Shown one piece after another: positions 8,257-17,963 of a DNA stretch of 64,000 nucleotides (its first letter is position 1; every line of letters begins with the position of its first letter). The notes beneath the pieces are model-generated. The model was not told where the DNA came from and did no database searches. It worked only from the letters and a program-made list of their open reading frames with translations. The position numbers and the translations under genes are program-made. The DNA is from Cytobacillus dafuensis (lineage in GTDB: Bacteria > Bacillota > Bacilli > Bacillales > Cytobacillaceae): the NCBI RefSeq assembly GCF_007995155.1, contig NZ_CP042593.1, positions 2,584,001 through 2,648,000 of the forward strand, written 5' to 3'.

Positions 8257-9180
8257 ATGACAAGTCACTTCGTCAAAGCCTATACAATTAAAGAAGTATC
8301 AAAGATTCTCAACGTACCTCCAGGGACACTTCGGCAATGGGAAAAAGATTTAGAAGGATTACTTACAATCCCACGTTCGAAACAAGGTGCGCGTTTTTAT
8401 ACAGATGATGAAATAAAATTGCTGGATACCATTAAACAAATGCGTGATAAAAATTTAAGTAAAGATATGATCAGAGAGTTATTGCAAAGGAATCTCGTTT
8501 CGGATACTGACTCTGTCCCCCATATCACCTCATTATCACCTATTTCAAATGATATTCAAACAGAATCTGAAAAGGATCAAGCGGCTTTGTTCCTCTTGGC
8601 AATGGATACATTTAAAGAGCAATTAATTAATGACGTTAGAAATGAGATCCGTACAGGCATTCGAAAGGATGTGTTAGAGGAAGTGAAAAAAGAAGTTTCA
8701 AAAGGATCTTTACACACGGTGAAAAGCTTATCAGATTCCATTTATAAGGCAAATGAAAAAACAAAGCTTGAAATCCATGAGCTTTCCAACCATTTACATA
8801 ACGCTTCGGAACAAACCTCTGAATCTCTCGGAACGTTGACAAAAAGGGTTGCGAAAGCCTCAAAAGGTACTTCCGAACAAATTCGTTATTTAGCGAATCG
8901 CGTTACAGAATCCTCTGAAGCCGCATCTGAAGAATTTAAGACCATGATCCATTATATATCTAGCTCTGCTGAAGTTACACATACTGAAATTAGTGCTCTT
9001 ATCGAAACATTAAACTCAGACAGAGAAATATATATTGAAACGATAAACCGCGAACGAGAACAATATTGGGATGAGCTTAATCAAAGAGAAATGATGTTCC
9101 AAGACATGATTGTTAATTTTCGAAGTGCCGCAGCTGCTGCAGAACAAAAAACGAAGCCATGGTGGAAATTTTGGCAATAA
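8257..9180 (+). CDS. MerR-type HTH protein with long coiled coil
   Basis: The protein (307 aa) starts with a MerR-family winged helix (YTIKEVSKILNVPPGTLRQW, residues 9-28, with recognition to about residue 75). It continues as a long, charged helical region (about 110-285) rich in heptad-like repeats, and ends in KPWWKFWQ. Such proteins occur on Bacillus chromosomes and plasmids; the C-terminal segment resembles DUF3967. The architecture recalls the polar chromosome anchor RacA but the length differs, so a DNA-binding or tethering role is only an inference. GAAAGGAATGG precedes the ATG. A hairpin follows at 9218. Confidence 0.7.
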   Translation: MTSHFVKAYTIKEVSKILNVPPGTLRQWEKDLEGLLTIPRSKQGARFYTDDEIKLLDTIKQMRDKNLSKDMIRELLQRNLVSDTDSVPHITSLSPISNDIQTESEKDQAALFLLAMDTFKEQLINDVRNEIRTGIRKDVLEEVKKEVSKGSLHTVKSLSDSIYKANEKTKLEIHELSNHLHNASEQTSESLGTLTKRVAKASKGTSEQIRYLANRVTESSEAASEEFKTMIHYISSSAEVTHTEISALIETLNSDREIYIETINREREQYWDELNQREMMFQDMIVNFRSAAAAAEQKTKPWWKFWQ

Positions 9181-9217
9181 GAAAAACAATCACTCAAATT
9201 ATGCCTTCCTAATATTT

Positions 9218-9252
9218 TGTCGCATAGGATGTATCGTGCAGACTATGCGACA
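9218..9252 (+). terminator. Terminator-like hairpin after MerR-type gene
   Basis: TGTCGCATAG pairs with CTATGCGACA, followed shortly by an A-rich tract. It lies between convergent genes and could terminate either strand. Confidence 0.55.
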
Positions 9253-9299
9253 GGACAAAAAAGCTTCGGAAGTAAACATCCACAACTAGATTTTCCACT

Positions 9300-10106
9300 T
9301 TATTTAATATTTGTCCCATAAAAAATCTCGTCCATTTCTGTTGTTAGACGTTCTGTAATTTCCTCTAACTCATGAGGTTTTAGCTTATCTTTTGTATACC
9401 CAAATAAATAATTATTCAAATCAAAATATCTGATTCTACATTTCGTATGAAAAATATTTGACTGATATATATTAACATCAATCATATCGAATTCGTTTTT
9501 TATCTCATCTGGAATATAATTTTGAATGGAGCTTATGTTATGATCAATAAAAAGCTTATGTCCATTCTTATCCCTTGTAAAGCCGCGAACCCGATAATCA
9601 ATTGTCATAATATCTGTATCAAATGAATGAATTAAAAAATTTAACGCCTTTAATGGTGAAATTTCTCCACATGTTGATACATCGATATCAGCTCTAAAAG
9701 TACTTATTCCTTCAGAAGGGTGAAATTCAGGATAGGTATGGACCGTGATATGACTTTTGTCTAGCTGCATCACAACGGATTCAGGCAGTGGACCAGGAGA
9801 TTCATTAAAGGATTCAGTTGGAACTTCAACAACCGGCCCTTCAGAAACAAGCATCGTTACACTTGCACCTTGTGGAACATAGTCCTGCTGTGAAATATTC
9901 AGAACGTGTGCTCCAATAATATCCGCAACGCTCTTTAATATTTTCGTTAATCTTTCTGCGCTGTATTCCTCATCTATATATTCGATGTACGCTTCTCGCT
10001 CTTCCTTCGTTTTCGTAAAACAAATATCGTACATATTGAAGCTTAATGTCTTTGTCAAATTATTAAAACCATGCAGTTCAATTCTTTGTTCTGGAGTTAA
10101 ATTCAA
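9300..10106 (-). CDS. speD: S-adenosylmethionine decarboxylase proenzyme, class 1A
   Basis: SpeD decarboxylates S-adenosylmethionine to give the aminopropyl donor for spermidine synthesis, using a pyruvoyl group made by self-cleavage. The cleavage site is [13 protein letters not shown]; the serine of KSH becomes the pyruvoyl. The protein is of the long E. coli type (about 268 aa), not the short form of B. subtilis. I chose the TTG at 10,106 because AAAGGGGG lies 6-7 bases upstream; an ATG at 10,127 would place this sequence inside the gene. No speE is adjacent. Confidence 0.93.
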   Translation of the reverse strand: MNLTPEQRIELHGFNNLTKTLSFNMYDICFTKTKEEREAYIEYIDEEYSAERLTKILKSVADIIGAHVLNISQQDYVPQGASVTMLVSEGPVVEVPTESFNESPGPLPESVVMQLDKSHITVHTYPEFHPSEGISTFRADIDVSTCGEISPLKALNFLIHSFDTDIMTIDYRVRGFTRDKNGHKLFIDHNISSIQNYIPDEIKNEFDMIDVNIYQSNIFHTKCRIRYFDLNNYLFGYTKDKLKPHELEEITERLTTEMDEIFYGTNIK

Positions 10107-10203
10107 GTCTATACCCCCTTTTAACATGTCAAACCATTATGTTTTTTAAATATTGTTATATTACCCATTATTAATTGAAAAATTTGTACAAGTGAAATGT
10201 TCT

Positions 10204-10358
10204 ATAAAGTGAAACTTCCATCAGTGGGGATTTTTTCATCCCCCACTGATGGTTAGTTGAACCAATCGGGCTTTTACGGGCAGTTGTCTCCCACCTATCT
10301 TCCTCGCTTCTCTCTCAATCTTGAGTTGGGGGTCTTACTGCCCGTTAATGCGGGATAA
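10204..10358 (+). repeat. Modular double-hairpin repeat, copy 2 (minimal)
   Basis: This shortest copy (~155 bp) keeps both hairpins: CATCAGTGGGG/CCCCACTGATG and ACGGGCAGT/ACTGCCCGT. It begins ATAAAGTGAAACTTCC and ends CCCGTTAATGCGGGATAAA. The GC-rich inserts of copies 1 and 3 are missing. It lies between speD and the CAP-domain gene. Confidence 0.85.
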
Positions 10359-10468
10359 ATCAAAATTTCTGCCAAAAATAACTAAGTGTATTTGATTTTA
10401 ATAATTGAATTTTACTATTTATAATGAAAAGGAATAATTGAAGATATAAATAGAAAGAAGATGAAACA

Positions 10469-11599
10469 TTGAGGAAAATATTTAGAACATTATTTTTAAT
10501 GCTCCTTTTATTTATTTCATGGCCTTTTATTGAAAAACAAATTGAAAAAACGGAGTACGATCCTATATTGCAAAACATGAAAATGGAGATTCAATCAATA
10601 ACAGAAAATCCTCATGTTTCTGCAGCAATCGATACGATATCCACAACAATTCATGAGCTTACAGGGAAAATTAAAAGTCTCCCTAAAAATGAAGACGGGA
10701 ATGAAAGCAATCAAGTTAAACAGCAAGATTTGGCTGTACCAACTGACCAGGTTTTTTCTGTCTATAATATTATTCTTGGAGAAAGTAAAGAAGAAGTTGA
10801 AAAGCAGCTAGGAGCACCTCAACGGTCATCAATGAATGAATATGGAACGAACTGGTATGCTTATCATGATCATTATCACAACTTTATGATGGTTTCTTAT
10901 GATTCGAAAAATAAAGTTGATGGATTATTTACAAATCAGGACTTAATTTCTTCTGCAAACGGCATAAAGCTTGGAACCCCCAAGGAAATGGTTTATCAAC
11001 AGCTTGGAAAGCCTTTAAACGAAATACGAAAAGGTCTTGTTTTTTATAAATTCGAGAATAATCGGGATTACGATGTTTTCAAGATAGACAACAGCTATAT
11101 TACTATTTTTTACGACAAACACAAAAATAATACGGTTACAGCCATTCAAGTCATTGATGAGGATCTTGAACAAAACAAGAAAGGTTTTTATTCAGAAGAA
11201 AGTAAACAATTAAAGGAAGGCTTTGAATATCAACTATTTGATCTAACGAATGCAGACCGGGTCAAAAATAATCTCCCTGCATTAAAATGGGATGATCATG
11301 TTAAAGAAACTGCACGAAAGCATAGTAATGATATGGCTGAGAAAAACTATTTTTCCCACACAAATTTAGAAGGTCAATCACCATTTGACCGAATGAGTGA
11401 GGATGATATTTTCTTTACAGTAGCAGGAGAAAATCTTGCCACAGGTCAATTTAGCAGCATCTTTGCCCATGAAGGATTGATGAACTCACTCGGCCACCGT
11501 GAAAATATACTCAGGCCGGAATATGAGTTATTAGGTGTCGGTGTTTCCTTTAACGATGAATCTCAACCATATTATACTGAAAACTTCATTAAAAAATGA
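10469..11599 (+). CDS. Membrane-anchored CAP-domain protein (YlbC-like)
   Basis: The 376-residue protein has an N-terminal signal/anchor (residues 1-22), then two repeats of the CAP-associated N-terminal domain (ILGESKEEVEKQLGAPQ near 110 and KLGTPKEMVYQQLGKP near 177). A C-terminal CAP/SCP domain follows, with LTNADRVKNNLPALKWDD, KNYFSHTNLEGQSPFDR and HRENIL. It resembles Bacillus YlbC/YkwD-type exported proteins of unknown biochemical role. The start is a TTG at 10,469, supported by AGAAAGAAG upstream; the ATG at 10,461 is out of frame and stops at once. Confidence 0.85.
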   Translation: MRKIFRTLFLMLLLFISWPFIEKQIEKTEYDPILQNMKMEIQSITENPHVSAAIDTISTTIHELTGKIKSLPKNEDGNESNQVKQQDLAVPTDQVFSVYNIILGESKEEVEKQLGAPQRSSMNEYGTNWYAYHDHYHNFMMVSYDSKNKVDGLFTNQDLISSANGIKLGTPKEMVYQQLGKPLNEIRKGLVFYKFENNRDYDVFKIDNSYITIFYDKHKNNTVTAIQVIDEDLEQNKKGFYSEESKQLKEGFEYQLFDLTNADRVKNNLPALKWDDHVKETARKHSNDMAEKNYFSHTNLEGQSPFDRMSEDDIFFTVAGENLATGQFSSIFAHEGLMNSLGHRENILRPEYELLGVGVSFNDESQPYYTENFIKK

Positions 11600-11624
11600 T
11601 TAATTGACATATTGTCAAACTTCT

Positions 11625-11656
11625 ATAAGTGGGGGTTCTTTCAACCCCCACTTATA
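11625..11656. terminator. Bidirectional terminator
   Basis: ATAAGTGGGGGTT and AACCCCCACTTAT form a near-perfect hairpin between the convergent CAP-domain and CBS-domain genes. It overlaps the stop region of the CBS gene. Confidence 0.8.
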
Positions 11657-12686
11657 ATTTCTCTTTTTCCTTCAACTCTAATAATGGTGATTTTACATCC
11701 CGATATTCTGTGTCTTCATCGGTTTCATCCTCAATTTCCTGGCCAAGCATCGCTTCTATAATATCTTCAAGGCTAATGATCCCTTTTGTACCACCATATT
11801 CATCAAGAACAATGGCAAGATGTTTCCTTTCTCTCATCATTAATTTATAAACCTTTTCAATAGAATGAAATTCGAAAACAAAAATTGGATTATTGTCTGC
11901 GAATTCTTCCATTTTATTATTTGGTTCCACTGACCAAGCGAGTAATTGTTTTGCATGAAAAACGCCGACAATATGATCCAAATTCTCTTTATATATAGGA
12001 TACCTAGAATAATTATGATTTAATATAATTTCCCTAACTTCATCAAACGTCGAATCGTAAGGAATCCCTTCAATATCCATTCTCGGTGTTTTAAGGACAT
12101 CATGAACATATAAACGATTAAAATCGATAACTCCTTTGATTCTAATGGTTTCTTCATTTCTAAATGTCCCTTCATTTGTCGCAATATCTACCAATGTCAT
12201 TAATTCTTCCTTTGAAACAGAGACCGTATTATTCACATTTTTTGCAAAGAGCTTAATAATCTTGCTCGTGAACTTTGATAATAAAAAGGTTAATGGTTTT
12301 AAAATAAATACTAGAACTCGAATGATTGGGAACACAGTATAAGCAATTTTTTCTGGTAATGAGGCTGCAATTGACTTTGGCAGAACTTCACAAAAAATAA
12401 TCAGGACAACGGTTAATATACCTGTCGCCACACCGACATTGAACCCATACTTAATCGCAATAACTGTAACTAAAGTTGGAAGCATAATATTCGCTATATT
12501 ATTTCCAATCAAAATAGCTGAAATGAGCTCATCCGGCTTTGAAACAAGTTTTAAAAGCTTTTTAGATTTAATATCATGATGATCAGCTCTTGACTTTAAC
12601 TTCATTTTATTAACTGCTGTTAAAGCCGTTTCACTTCCAGATAAAAAAAAGGACATAATCATAAAAAACACAATTGCAATAACCAA
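11652..12686 (-). CDS. DUF21/CBS-domain membrane protein (CNNM/CorB/HlyC family)
   Basis: The 344-residue protein has a DUF21 (CNNM) transmembrane domain at residues ~1-160 with three to four helices (FFLSGSETALTAVNK at 13-27). A CBS pair follows (MTLVDIATNEGTF to EDIIEAMLG, about 165-320). The usual C-terminal CorC_HlyC domain is absent, so it is a short variant ending in an acidic tail. Relatives are Mg2+ or Co2+ exporters or regulators. The start is TTG, with GGAGG 9 bases upstream. Confidence 0.85.
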   Translation of the reverse strand: MVIAIVFFMIMSFFLSGSETALTAVNKMKLKSRADHHDIKSKKLLKLVSKPDELISAILIGNNIANIMLPTLVTVIAIKYGFNVGVATGILTVVLIIFCEVLPKSIAASLPEKIAYTVFPIIRVLVFILKPLTFLLSKFTSKIIKLFAKNVNNTVSVSKEELMTLVDIATNEGTFRNEETIRIKGVIDFNRLYVHDVLKTPRMDIEGIPYDSTFDEVREIILNHNYSRYPIYKENLDHIVGVFHAKQLLAWSVEPNNKMEEFADNNPIFVFEFHSIEKVYKLMMRERKHLAIVLDEYGGTKGIISLEDIIEAMLGQEIEDETDEDTEYRDVKSPLLELKEKEKL

Positions 12687-12835
12687 TGTCGAAAGCCTCC
12701 ATCATTTTTCTATAAATGTTATTTTCTCCATATTTTCTGTTCTTTAACTTAAAATGGGAAAAATGATGAATTTTTTTCTAGTATCATAAAAAAGAGGAAT
12801 AAATTAAACCGAATCAATTTTTTCTTACTCAATAA

Positions 12836-12868
12836 AAAAAGAGCAGTAATATTAACCTGCTCTTGGAA
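12836..12868 (-). terminator. Terminator of the two-component operon
   Basis: Minus-strand CAAGAGCAGG pairs with CTGCTCTT and is followed by TTTTTTTATT. It lies downstream of the histidine kinase gene. Confidence 0.8.
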
Positions 12869-12924
12869 TACTCCTATTTAACATAGCCACTGCTTATGAG
12901 ATATCCCAATCTAATCTTGTTTGC

Positions 12925-14661
12925 TCAAATAATTGGGAATGACAACTTAATTGTCGTACCCATATTCTTTTTGGATTGCACGATAATCGTGCCATGATGA
13001 AGCTCAGCAATGGCTTTGGCAATGCTCATACCTAAGCCAGCTCCTTTTGAGCTTTCATCCGTGTTAGTCCCTCTATAATACCGATCAAATAAATGCTCAA
13101 TTGTTTCTTCATCTATCCCCATACCATTATCTGCGATCAAAATGCAAACAGAATCTCCTGCATTTTCTAATGATACCGAAATCTCTGTTCCTGGTGGATT
13201 ATGTTTTATCGCGTTGAAGATGAGGTTATCAATCATCCGCTCAAACCAGCGCTGATCGGCTAGGATACTAACCTCTTTTTCTGTGCCTTGAAAAGAAAAT
13301 CTTGTATCTTGGAGAGTCATATCATTTACAAATTTCAAAATATTAGCTCTTACAAGCTCGTTCACATTGCTTTTAGTAAAAGAATGTGGCAGTGAGTTAT
13401 TTTTCAGCTGGAAGGTTAGGGTAAAATCATCTAGCAAATCTGTCATATAATCCCCTTTTTCTCGAATCATTTTCCCCATATCCTTCAATTCATCTTCCGT
13501 CCATGTGTATTGACCGCTTTCAAGCAAATGACCGTATCCTTCAATGGTGGAAAGTGGTGTTCGTAAATCATGTGATATCCCTGTCATCCATTCTTCTCTT
13601 GTTTTTTCTAAACGATTTCTCTCCTTTTCTGCAGAGGCAAGCTTTTCTGCCATTTGATAAAAAGCATTAAAGACTTCCTTATAGAGTCGATATTTAATTC
13701 GTACCTTCCCATTTTTACGGAAAATCTTCTTACGCTCCTTCTCAGTTAGAACCTCGTCATATAAGCCGTGTCCCATTCTTTCGAGCCATCCAGAGAAGAT
13801 TAGTAGTGGCTGTCCGTAACGGAATCCATGCCAAATAGATATACCAACGGTTACTACGAGGAAAGCAGCTCCTATAATGATGAAAACACGAATGAAATCA
13901 CCAAGAAACGAACCACTGCTTAAACCGTCTCCGTTCCTAGGAAATTGCAGTATCCATGTATTTCCTGAAGCAGAATCGTTATAAACAACACTGTCATTTT
14001 CATTTATTCCTGGGGCTTGACTTCTTATTAGTACATCTAAAGGCTCGTACTTCTCTTCTTTCATTTCTTCTCCAATAGATTGTATGACATCGCCATTTTC
14101 ATTTAATACTTGGAGTGATCCATGAATAGAAGCAAGCTCCTTCTCAAGCCCTATTACTTGGCTTTCTTTGATTAGACCACTTTGACTAAATGTAAAAAAC
14201 CAGTTTTGTAGCATATCTAAATGATTATTTTTGTAACCAAGAAAAAATAGAAATGGTTTCTCATATGTGGTATCAAGCTGAGAATAAATATAAAACCCTT
14301 GAAATTGTTTAGTATTTTCGATCTGCATGATTTCATTAACCGTATAGTGGTTAGGCAGCTTGCTCGGAGTATTATGAGATCCAATTACATCCCCTTCATT
14401 ATTAATTACTTGTACCCAAAAACCCATTTTCTCTAAATGTACTTTCAACTTTTCATGGAATTCTACTTTGTCTTCAGTCACATTTGTTGCCGTATATATC
14501 GCATCAAGAGCTCCCAAAGGGAAATTACGCTTTAATTCTTCATTCATAATAAATTGTAATAATAATGTAAAAAGCACGACAAACGTGATAACAATGACAA
14601 TCGTTAAGAGAATGAACTGAAGTGAAAAATGGATCGCTAGTCTATTCCGTAAAGATTTCAA
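12925..14661 (-). CDS. Membrane sensor histidine kinase
   Basis: The 578-residue kinase has a transmembrane helix near residues 14-37, a large extracytoplasmic sensor region (~38-255), a second helix (~257-277), then a linker and the kinase core. The phosphoacceptor is H364 (ISHDLRTPLSTIEG), and the ATPase domain shows N-, G1- (LIADNGMGID) and G2-like (GAGLGMSIAKAI) motifs. It starts at a TTG that overlaps the TGA of the response regulator gene (TTGA), so translation is coupled. The ligand is unknown. The divergent DUF418 gene is a possible target. Confidence 0.93.
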   Translation of the reverse strand: MKSLRNRLAIHFSLQFILLTIVIVITFVVLFTLLLQFIMNEELKRNFPLGALDAIYTATNVTEDKVEFHEKLKVHLEKMGFWVQVINNEGDVIGSHNTPSKLPNHYTVNEIMQIENTKQFQGFYIYSQLDTTYEKPFLFFLGYKNNHLDMLQNWFFTFSQSGLIKESQVIGLEKELASIHGSLQVLNENGDVIQSIGEEMKEEKYEPLDVLIRSQAPGINENDSVVYNDSASGNTWILQFPRNGDGLSSGSFLGDFIRVFIIIGAAFLVVTVGISIWHGFRYGQPLLIFSGWLERMGHGLYDEVLTEKERKKIFRKNGKVRIKYRLYKEVFNAFYQMAEKLASAEKERNRLEKTREEWMTGISHDLRTPLSTIEGYGHLLESGQYTWTEDELKDMGKMIREKGDYMTDLLDDFTLTFQLKNNSLPHSFTKSNVNELVRANILKFVNDMTLQDTRFSFQGTEKEVSILADQRWFERMIDNLIFNAIKHNPPGTEISVSLENAGDSVCILIADNGMGIDEETIEHLFDRYYRGTNTDESSKGAGLGMSIAKAIAELHHGTIIVQSKKNMGTTIKLSFPII

Positions 14662-15377
14662 TTTTCTCTCTCCTTAACGAGCTTATATCCAAGTCCACGA
14701 ACAGTTTGTAAATAATACGGCCTACTTGGATCTTCTTCAATTCGTTCTCTTATTCTTCTAATATGTACGGTAACTGTATTATCATCTACAAAACTATCGA
14801 AGCCCCAGACAGCCTCAAGGAGCTGTGTCTTTGAAAATACAATATTCGGATGCTTACAAAAATATTGCAGGAGAAGAAAGACTTGGGCTGGACATGGAAT
14901 CAGTTTTCCATTCACAAGTAATTCACCTGCTTCCTCATCCAGGACAAAATGACCGAAATCATACCTTGCTTTATCATCCTTCTTGATGATTGTCCCTCCA
15001 GATACTTGACTTCTTCTCCTCAGTCTGGCTTTAATTCTCGCAGCAATTTCCAATGGATTAAATGGTTTCGTGATATAATCATCCCCGCCAATCGCAAACC
15101 CAGTTAAGACATCTAGATCGGATACCCTCGCAGTTAAAAATAAAATATATGCATTCGTTTTTTCTCTTATTTTTGGACATAGATCAAAACCGCTTTGATC
15201 AGGCAGCATGACATCGAGGAGGATCATATCAACTTCATTCTCTTCAATACATTGCAAAGCCTCGTTTGCCGTATAAGCTGTGTGTATTTTTTGAAAGCCT
15301 TCTTTTTTTAAAACTGTTTCCAGCATTTTCACGATGGATTTCTCATCATCGACAATTAATATTTTCGTATTTTCCAT
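14658..15377 (-). CDS. OmpR/PhoB-family response regulator
   Basis: This 239-residue regulator has a receiver domain (residues 4-118) with acidic pocket D10-D11, phosphoacceptor D55 (LLDVMLPD) and the TKPF lysine near 107. A winged-helix DNA-binding domain follows (~135-235, ending TVRGLGYKL). It is the first gene of a two-gene operon with the overlapping kinase. The start has GAGGTGCAGGT upstream. It shares a 152-bp intergenic region with the divergent DUF418 gene. Confidence 0.95.
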   Translation of the reverse strand: MENTKILIVDDEKSIVKMLETVLKKEGFQKIHTAYTANEALQCIEENEVDMILLDVMLPDQSGFDLCPKIREKTNAYILFLTARVSDLDVLTGFAIGGDDYITKPFNPLEIAARIKARLRRRSQVSGGTIIKKDDKARYDFGHFVLDEEAGELLVNGKLIPCPAQVFLLLQYFCKHPNIVFSKTQLLEAVWGFDSFVDDNTVTVHIRRIRERIEEDPSRPYYLQTVRGLGYKLVKEREN

Positions 15378-15529
15378 ATACCTGCACCTCGATCATATCC
15401 TACCACAACTACATTACCAGAATATTACCTGATTACTAAATAATTTATGAAATGATAATGTGCTGTTAGTCTTGTTGCAATCTTTATTTATTATTCTATA
15501 ATAGATAAATCATTTAGAGGAGTAATGCA

Positions 15530-16729
15530 ATGAATACACAAAACCAACGAATACAAGTTGTAGACGCAATTAGAGGGTTTAGTCTTTTAGGGATATTGAT
15601 CGCTAATATGCTTATTTTTCAATATGGAATCATGGGAAAAGATGAGATGGATTTCTATTCAGTATCGGCATTTGATAAAGGAGTCCATACATTTTTAAAA
15701 ATTGCTGTCGAAGGAAGCTTTATGCCCATATTTGCTTTTCTATTTGGCTACTCATTAATAAAAATGAAAGAAAGTCTGGAAGCAAAGGGGTTAAAACCAA
15801 AAAGAAATCTTGCACGCAGATATATTCTGCTAATCATTTTGGGTGCACTTCACAGTACTTTTTTATGGGAAGGAGATATTTTGCTCTCCTATGGAATAAT
15901 GGGTTTTTTCCTCCTTATGTTTATGAATCGAAAGAAGAAAACACTTGTAATCTGGGGAATTATTCTTCTGATCTTAACTTCATTCATGGGTCTTGGCATG
16001 AAGGAACCTGTACCATTGGAAGATGAAACAAGAATGGCTGAATACGTAAAGGACACGTATGCAGTATACGGAAGTGGAACTTATGAAGAAATTAAGTATC
16101 ATCGCAATAATGTAGATCCATTAGGACTTCCAGATTATATTTATTTAATAATGTTCATCATTATGCCGTTTGTAACAGCCCCACTGTTTTTATTCGGGAT
16201 GTATGCTGCAAAAAATCAGGAATTTCATGATGTGAAAAATAAGTCAAAGTTTTATTTTAAGTATGGAATAATGATTACAATTCTTGGATTGCTGATGAAA
16301 GGCGGAGTATATTTATTCCCTGATCTAGGCTGGTTAGGCATGTTAAACATGCTTGGCGCAAATATTTTATCACTCGGGTATATCTGTTTATTTGCATCTA
16401 TTTATTCACTTATGCATAACTCTCTACTATTTAAGGCATTTGAATCTGTCGGAAAACTGTCACTGTCTAATTACCTTTTGCAAACTGTAATCTGTACAAC
16501 AATATTTTATAGCTATGGCTTTGGTCTCTTTGGAAAACTCGGTGTGCTCTACGGTGTGCTTTTATCTCTCTTCATTTATGGATGCCAGCTAATTATGAGT
16601 TATTGGTATTTAAAAATATTTAAAACGGGTCCAGTTGAAAAATTAATGAGAATTTGTACGTATTTAACATTAAGCGGTAGACCGAAAGTTAAAAAACAAC
16701 CTGACGAAACATATGTGAGAATAGTGTAA
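15530..16729 (+). CDS. DUF418 membrane protein (YeiB/YxaH type)
   Basis: The 399-residue integral membrane protein opens with RIQVVDAIRGFSLLGILIANM, the typical DUF418 N-terminus, and has about ten hydrophobic segments. The conserved FALLFGYS-like motif appears as FAFLFGYSL near residue 70, and a C-terminal GKLSLSNYLLQT block is present (~300-312). The molecular function of DUF418 proteins is not established; they resemble membrane acyltransferases in topology. AGAGGAGTAATGCA supplies the ribosome binding site. Divergence from a two-component operon suggests control by it. Confidence 0.88.
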   Translation: MNTQNQRIQVVDAIRGFSLLGILIANMLIFQYGIMGKDEMDFYSVSAFDKGVHTFLKIAVEGSFMPIFAFLFGYSLIKMKESLEAKGLKPKRNLARRYILLIILGALHSTFLWEGDILLSYGIMGFFLLMFMNRKKKTLVIWGIILLILTSFMGLGMKEPVPLEDETRMAEYVKDTYAVYGSGTYEEIKYHRNNVDPLGLPDYIYLIMFIIMPFVTAPLFLFGMYAAKNQEFHDVKNKSKFYFKYGIMITILGLLMKGGVYLFPDLGWLGMLNMLGANILSLGYICLFASIYSLMHNSLLFKAFESVGKLSLSNYLLQTVICTTIFYSYGFGLFGKLGVLYGVLLSLFIYGCQLIMSYWYLKIFKTGPVEKLMRICTYLTLSGRPKVKKQPDETYVRIV

Positions 16730-16735
16730 TTTAGA

Positions 16736-16766
16736 TGGGACTTCTTAAGGAAGTCCCTAAATTTTT
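16736..16766 (+). terminator. Terminator of the DUF418 gene
   Basis: GGGACTTC and GAAGTCCC flank a 5-base loop and are followed by TAAATTTTTG. Confidence 0.75.
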
Positions 16767-16871
16767 GTATGTATCATTAATAAAGTTCGATTAGCGCTAA
16801 TATTTTTATTGGTAATGATTATCTACCCTATGCGTATGCTAGAATAGATATTGCAATTAGGTAGGAATAAA

Positions 16872-16915
16872 ATTAAAAAAGAACTCAGTTTTAAAAAATC
16901 TTGAGTCCTTTTTTA
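16872..16915. terminator. Terminator downstream of lipoprotein gene
   Basis: AAAAAAGAACTCA and TGAGTCCTTTTTT form an A/T-tailed hairpin. It would terminate the minus-strand lipoprotein gene and could also work on the plus strand. Confidence 0.65.
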
Positions 16916-16946
16916 TAAACAATTATATTTATATTTTTGACTATCC

Positions 16947-17348
16947 TTATTCTAAATCTTGTCCAAGGCTATAATATTTCTTAAATACGTCTTCTAAATT
17001 TTCATTTGTTTTAAAAACGTTCTCTCCAACAATGTTTGTAGTCATTGTTACCGAAGGTTCTTCTTCATCTTCATAGAATGCAATACCGTATAAAACACCA
17101 TTTATTTCTTCTTTATTTGTTTTTAAGAGAGTAAATGTAATATTGTTTAACTCTCTAGTCAATTCTGATATTATCTCAGGGGAATCAATTACATGCAAGT
17201 TACCAGTTGATCCATCTGTAATAGTTACTTTGGTTATTTCTTGCAAGTCCCCATTATATAATTCTGCAAAAGAAACCCTTTTGTCTGAACACCCACCTAT
17301 AAAAATATATAAAATACTTAGGATTAATAACCAACTCTTATTTTTCAT
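16947..17348 (-). CDS. Small lipoprotein, unknown
   Basis: The 133-residue product begins with a lipoprotein signal peptide ending in the lipobox FIGGC (cysteine near residue 20), so the mature protein should be attached outside the membrane. The remainder is a mixed alpha/beta sequence of no family I recognise. TGGAGTTGTG precedes the ATG. It stands alone between terminators. Confidence 0.65.
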   Translation of the reverse strand: MKNKSWLLILSILYIFIGGCSDKRVSFAELYNGDLQEITKVTITDGSTGNLHVIDSPEIISELTRELNNITFTLLKTNKEEINGVLYGIAFYEDEEEPSVTMTTNIVGENVFKTNENLEDVFKKYYSLGQDLE

Positions 17349-17434
17349 TACATCACAACTCCAAATAACTAGAATTTACTTGAAAGAAATTTTATCAAGA
17401 AAGGATGTATCTAAAGCTTTTAATTGGAAATTCC

Positions 17435-17530
17435 TCAAATAACTGTAACTGGTTCATCTGACCACTTCAACCACACCTTCGTTCCTGTTTCACTCCAATT
17501 ATCATGGACAATAAATTTTTCTTTAAATGG
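17435..17530 (-). pseudogene. Coding remnant, C-terminal ~31 residues of a lost gene
   Basis: The minus strand reads FKEKFIVHDNWSETGTKVW followed by LKWSDEPVTVI and a stop. The composition is protein-like, but upstream the frame closes with stop codons and there is no start. I could not assign a family. The rest of the 17,349-17,963 gap shows only AT-rich DNA and the uppP promoter region. Confidence 0.35.
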
Positions 17531-17845
17531 AAAACAACATGGTTATTATATCACTTTTTTCCTTATTATGGCTAAAACAATTGTTAAATAATTGATAATA
17601 TTACATAGTTTTACATAATTCAACCAATAATTTACCAGATTATTATGATATTACCTTAAATGACCGTTTTTGCTTCTTTTTACGGAAACAAATAAAGAGA
17701 ATTTCTTATTGATCGTATTTCCTTCAATTACAACAAATAAAGGAATTGGTTGCTATCCATTAAATGTACAGGCAATATTAATTCTTTCTTTACCTTTAAG
17801 GCATTCAATAATTTCTTAGTCATTTTTCTATTATCTATGTTATAC

Positions 17846-17950
17846 TTTAACAGCATTAATTTGGGGATATATAATATGAGAGTGTAGGGTTATTCCCCCC
17901 TATTTTCGTCTATTCTGTGGGGAAAACAAAATATTAATAATAGTAAAAGG
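17846..17950 (+). promoter_or_regulatory. Probable promoter and leader of uppP
   Basis: A TATACT-like -10 box occurs in TATGTTATACTTTAAC at about 17,838-17,853. The transcribed leader contains CCCC...GGGG sequences (about 17,896-17,925) that could fold. The ribosome binding site is AAAAGGAGC. Confidence 0.3.
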
Positions 17951-17963
17951 AGCTATACTGCAT

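Noticed and set aside
16808..16826. Fur box (GGTAATGATTATC)
   Set aside because: It matches well but lies between two convergent gene ends, far from any promoter, so it is probably chance.
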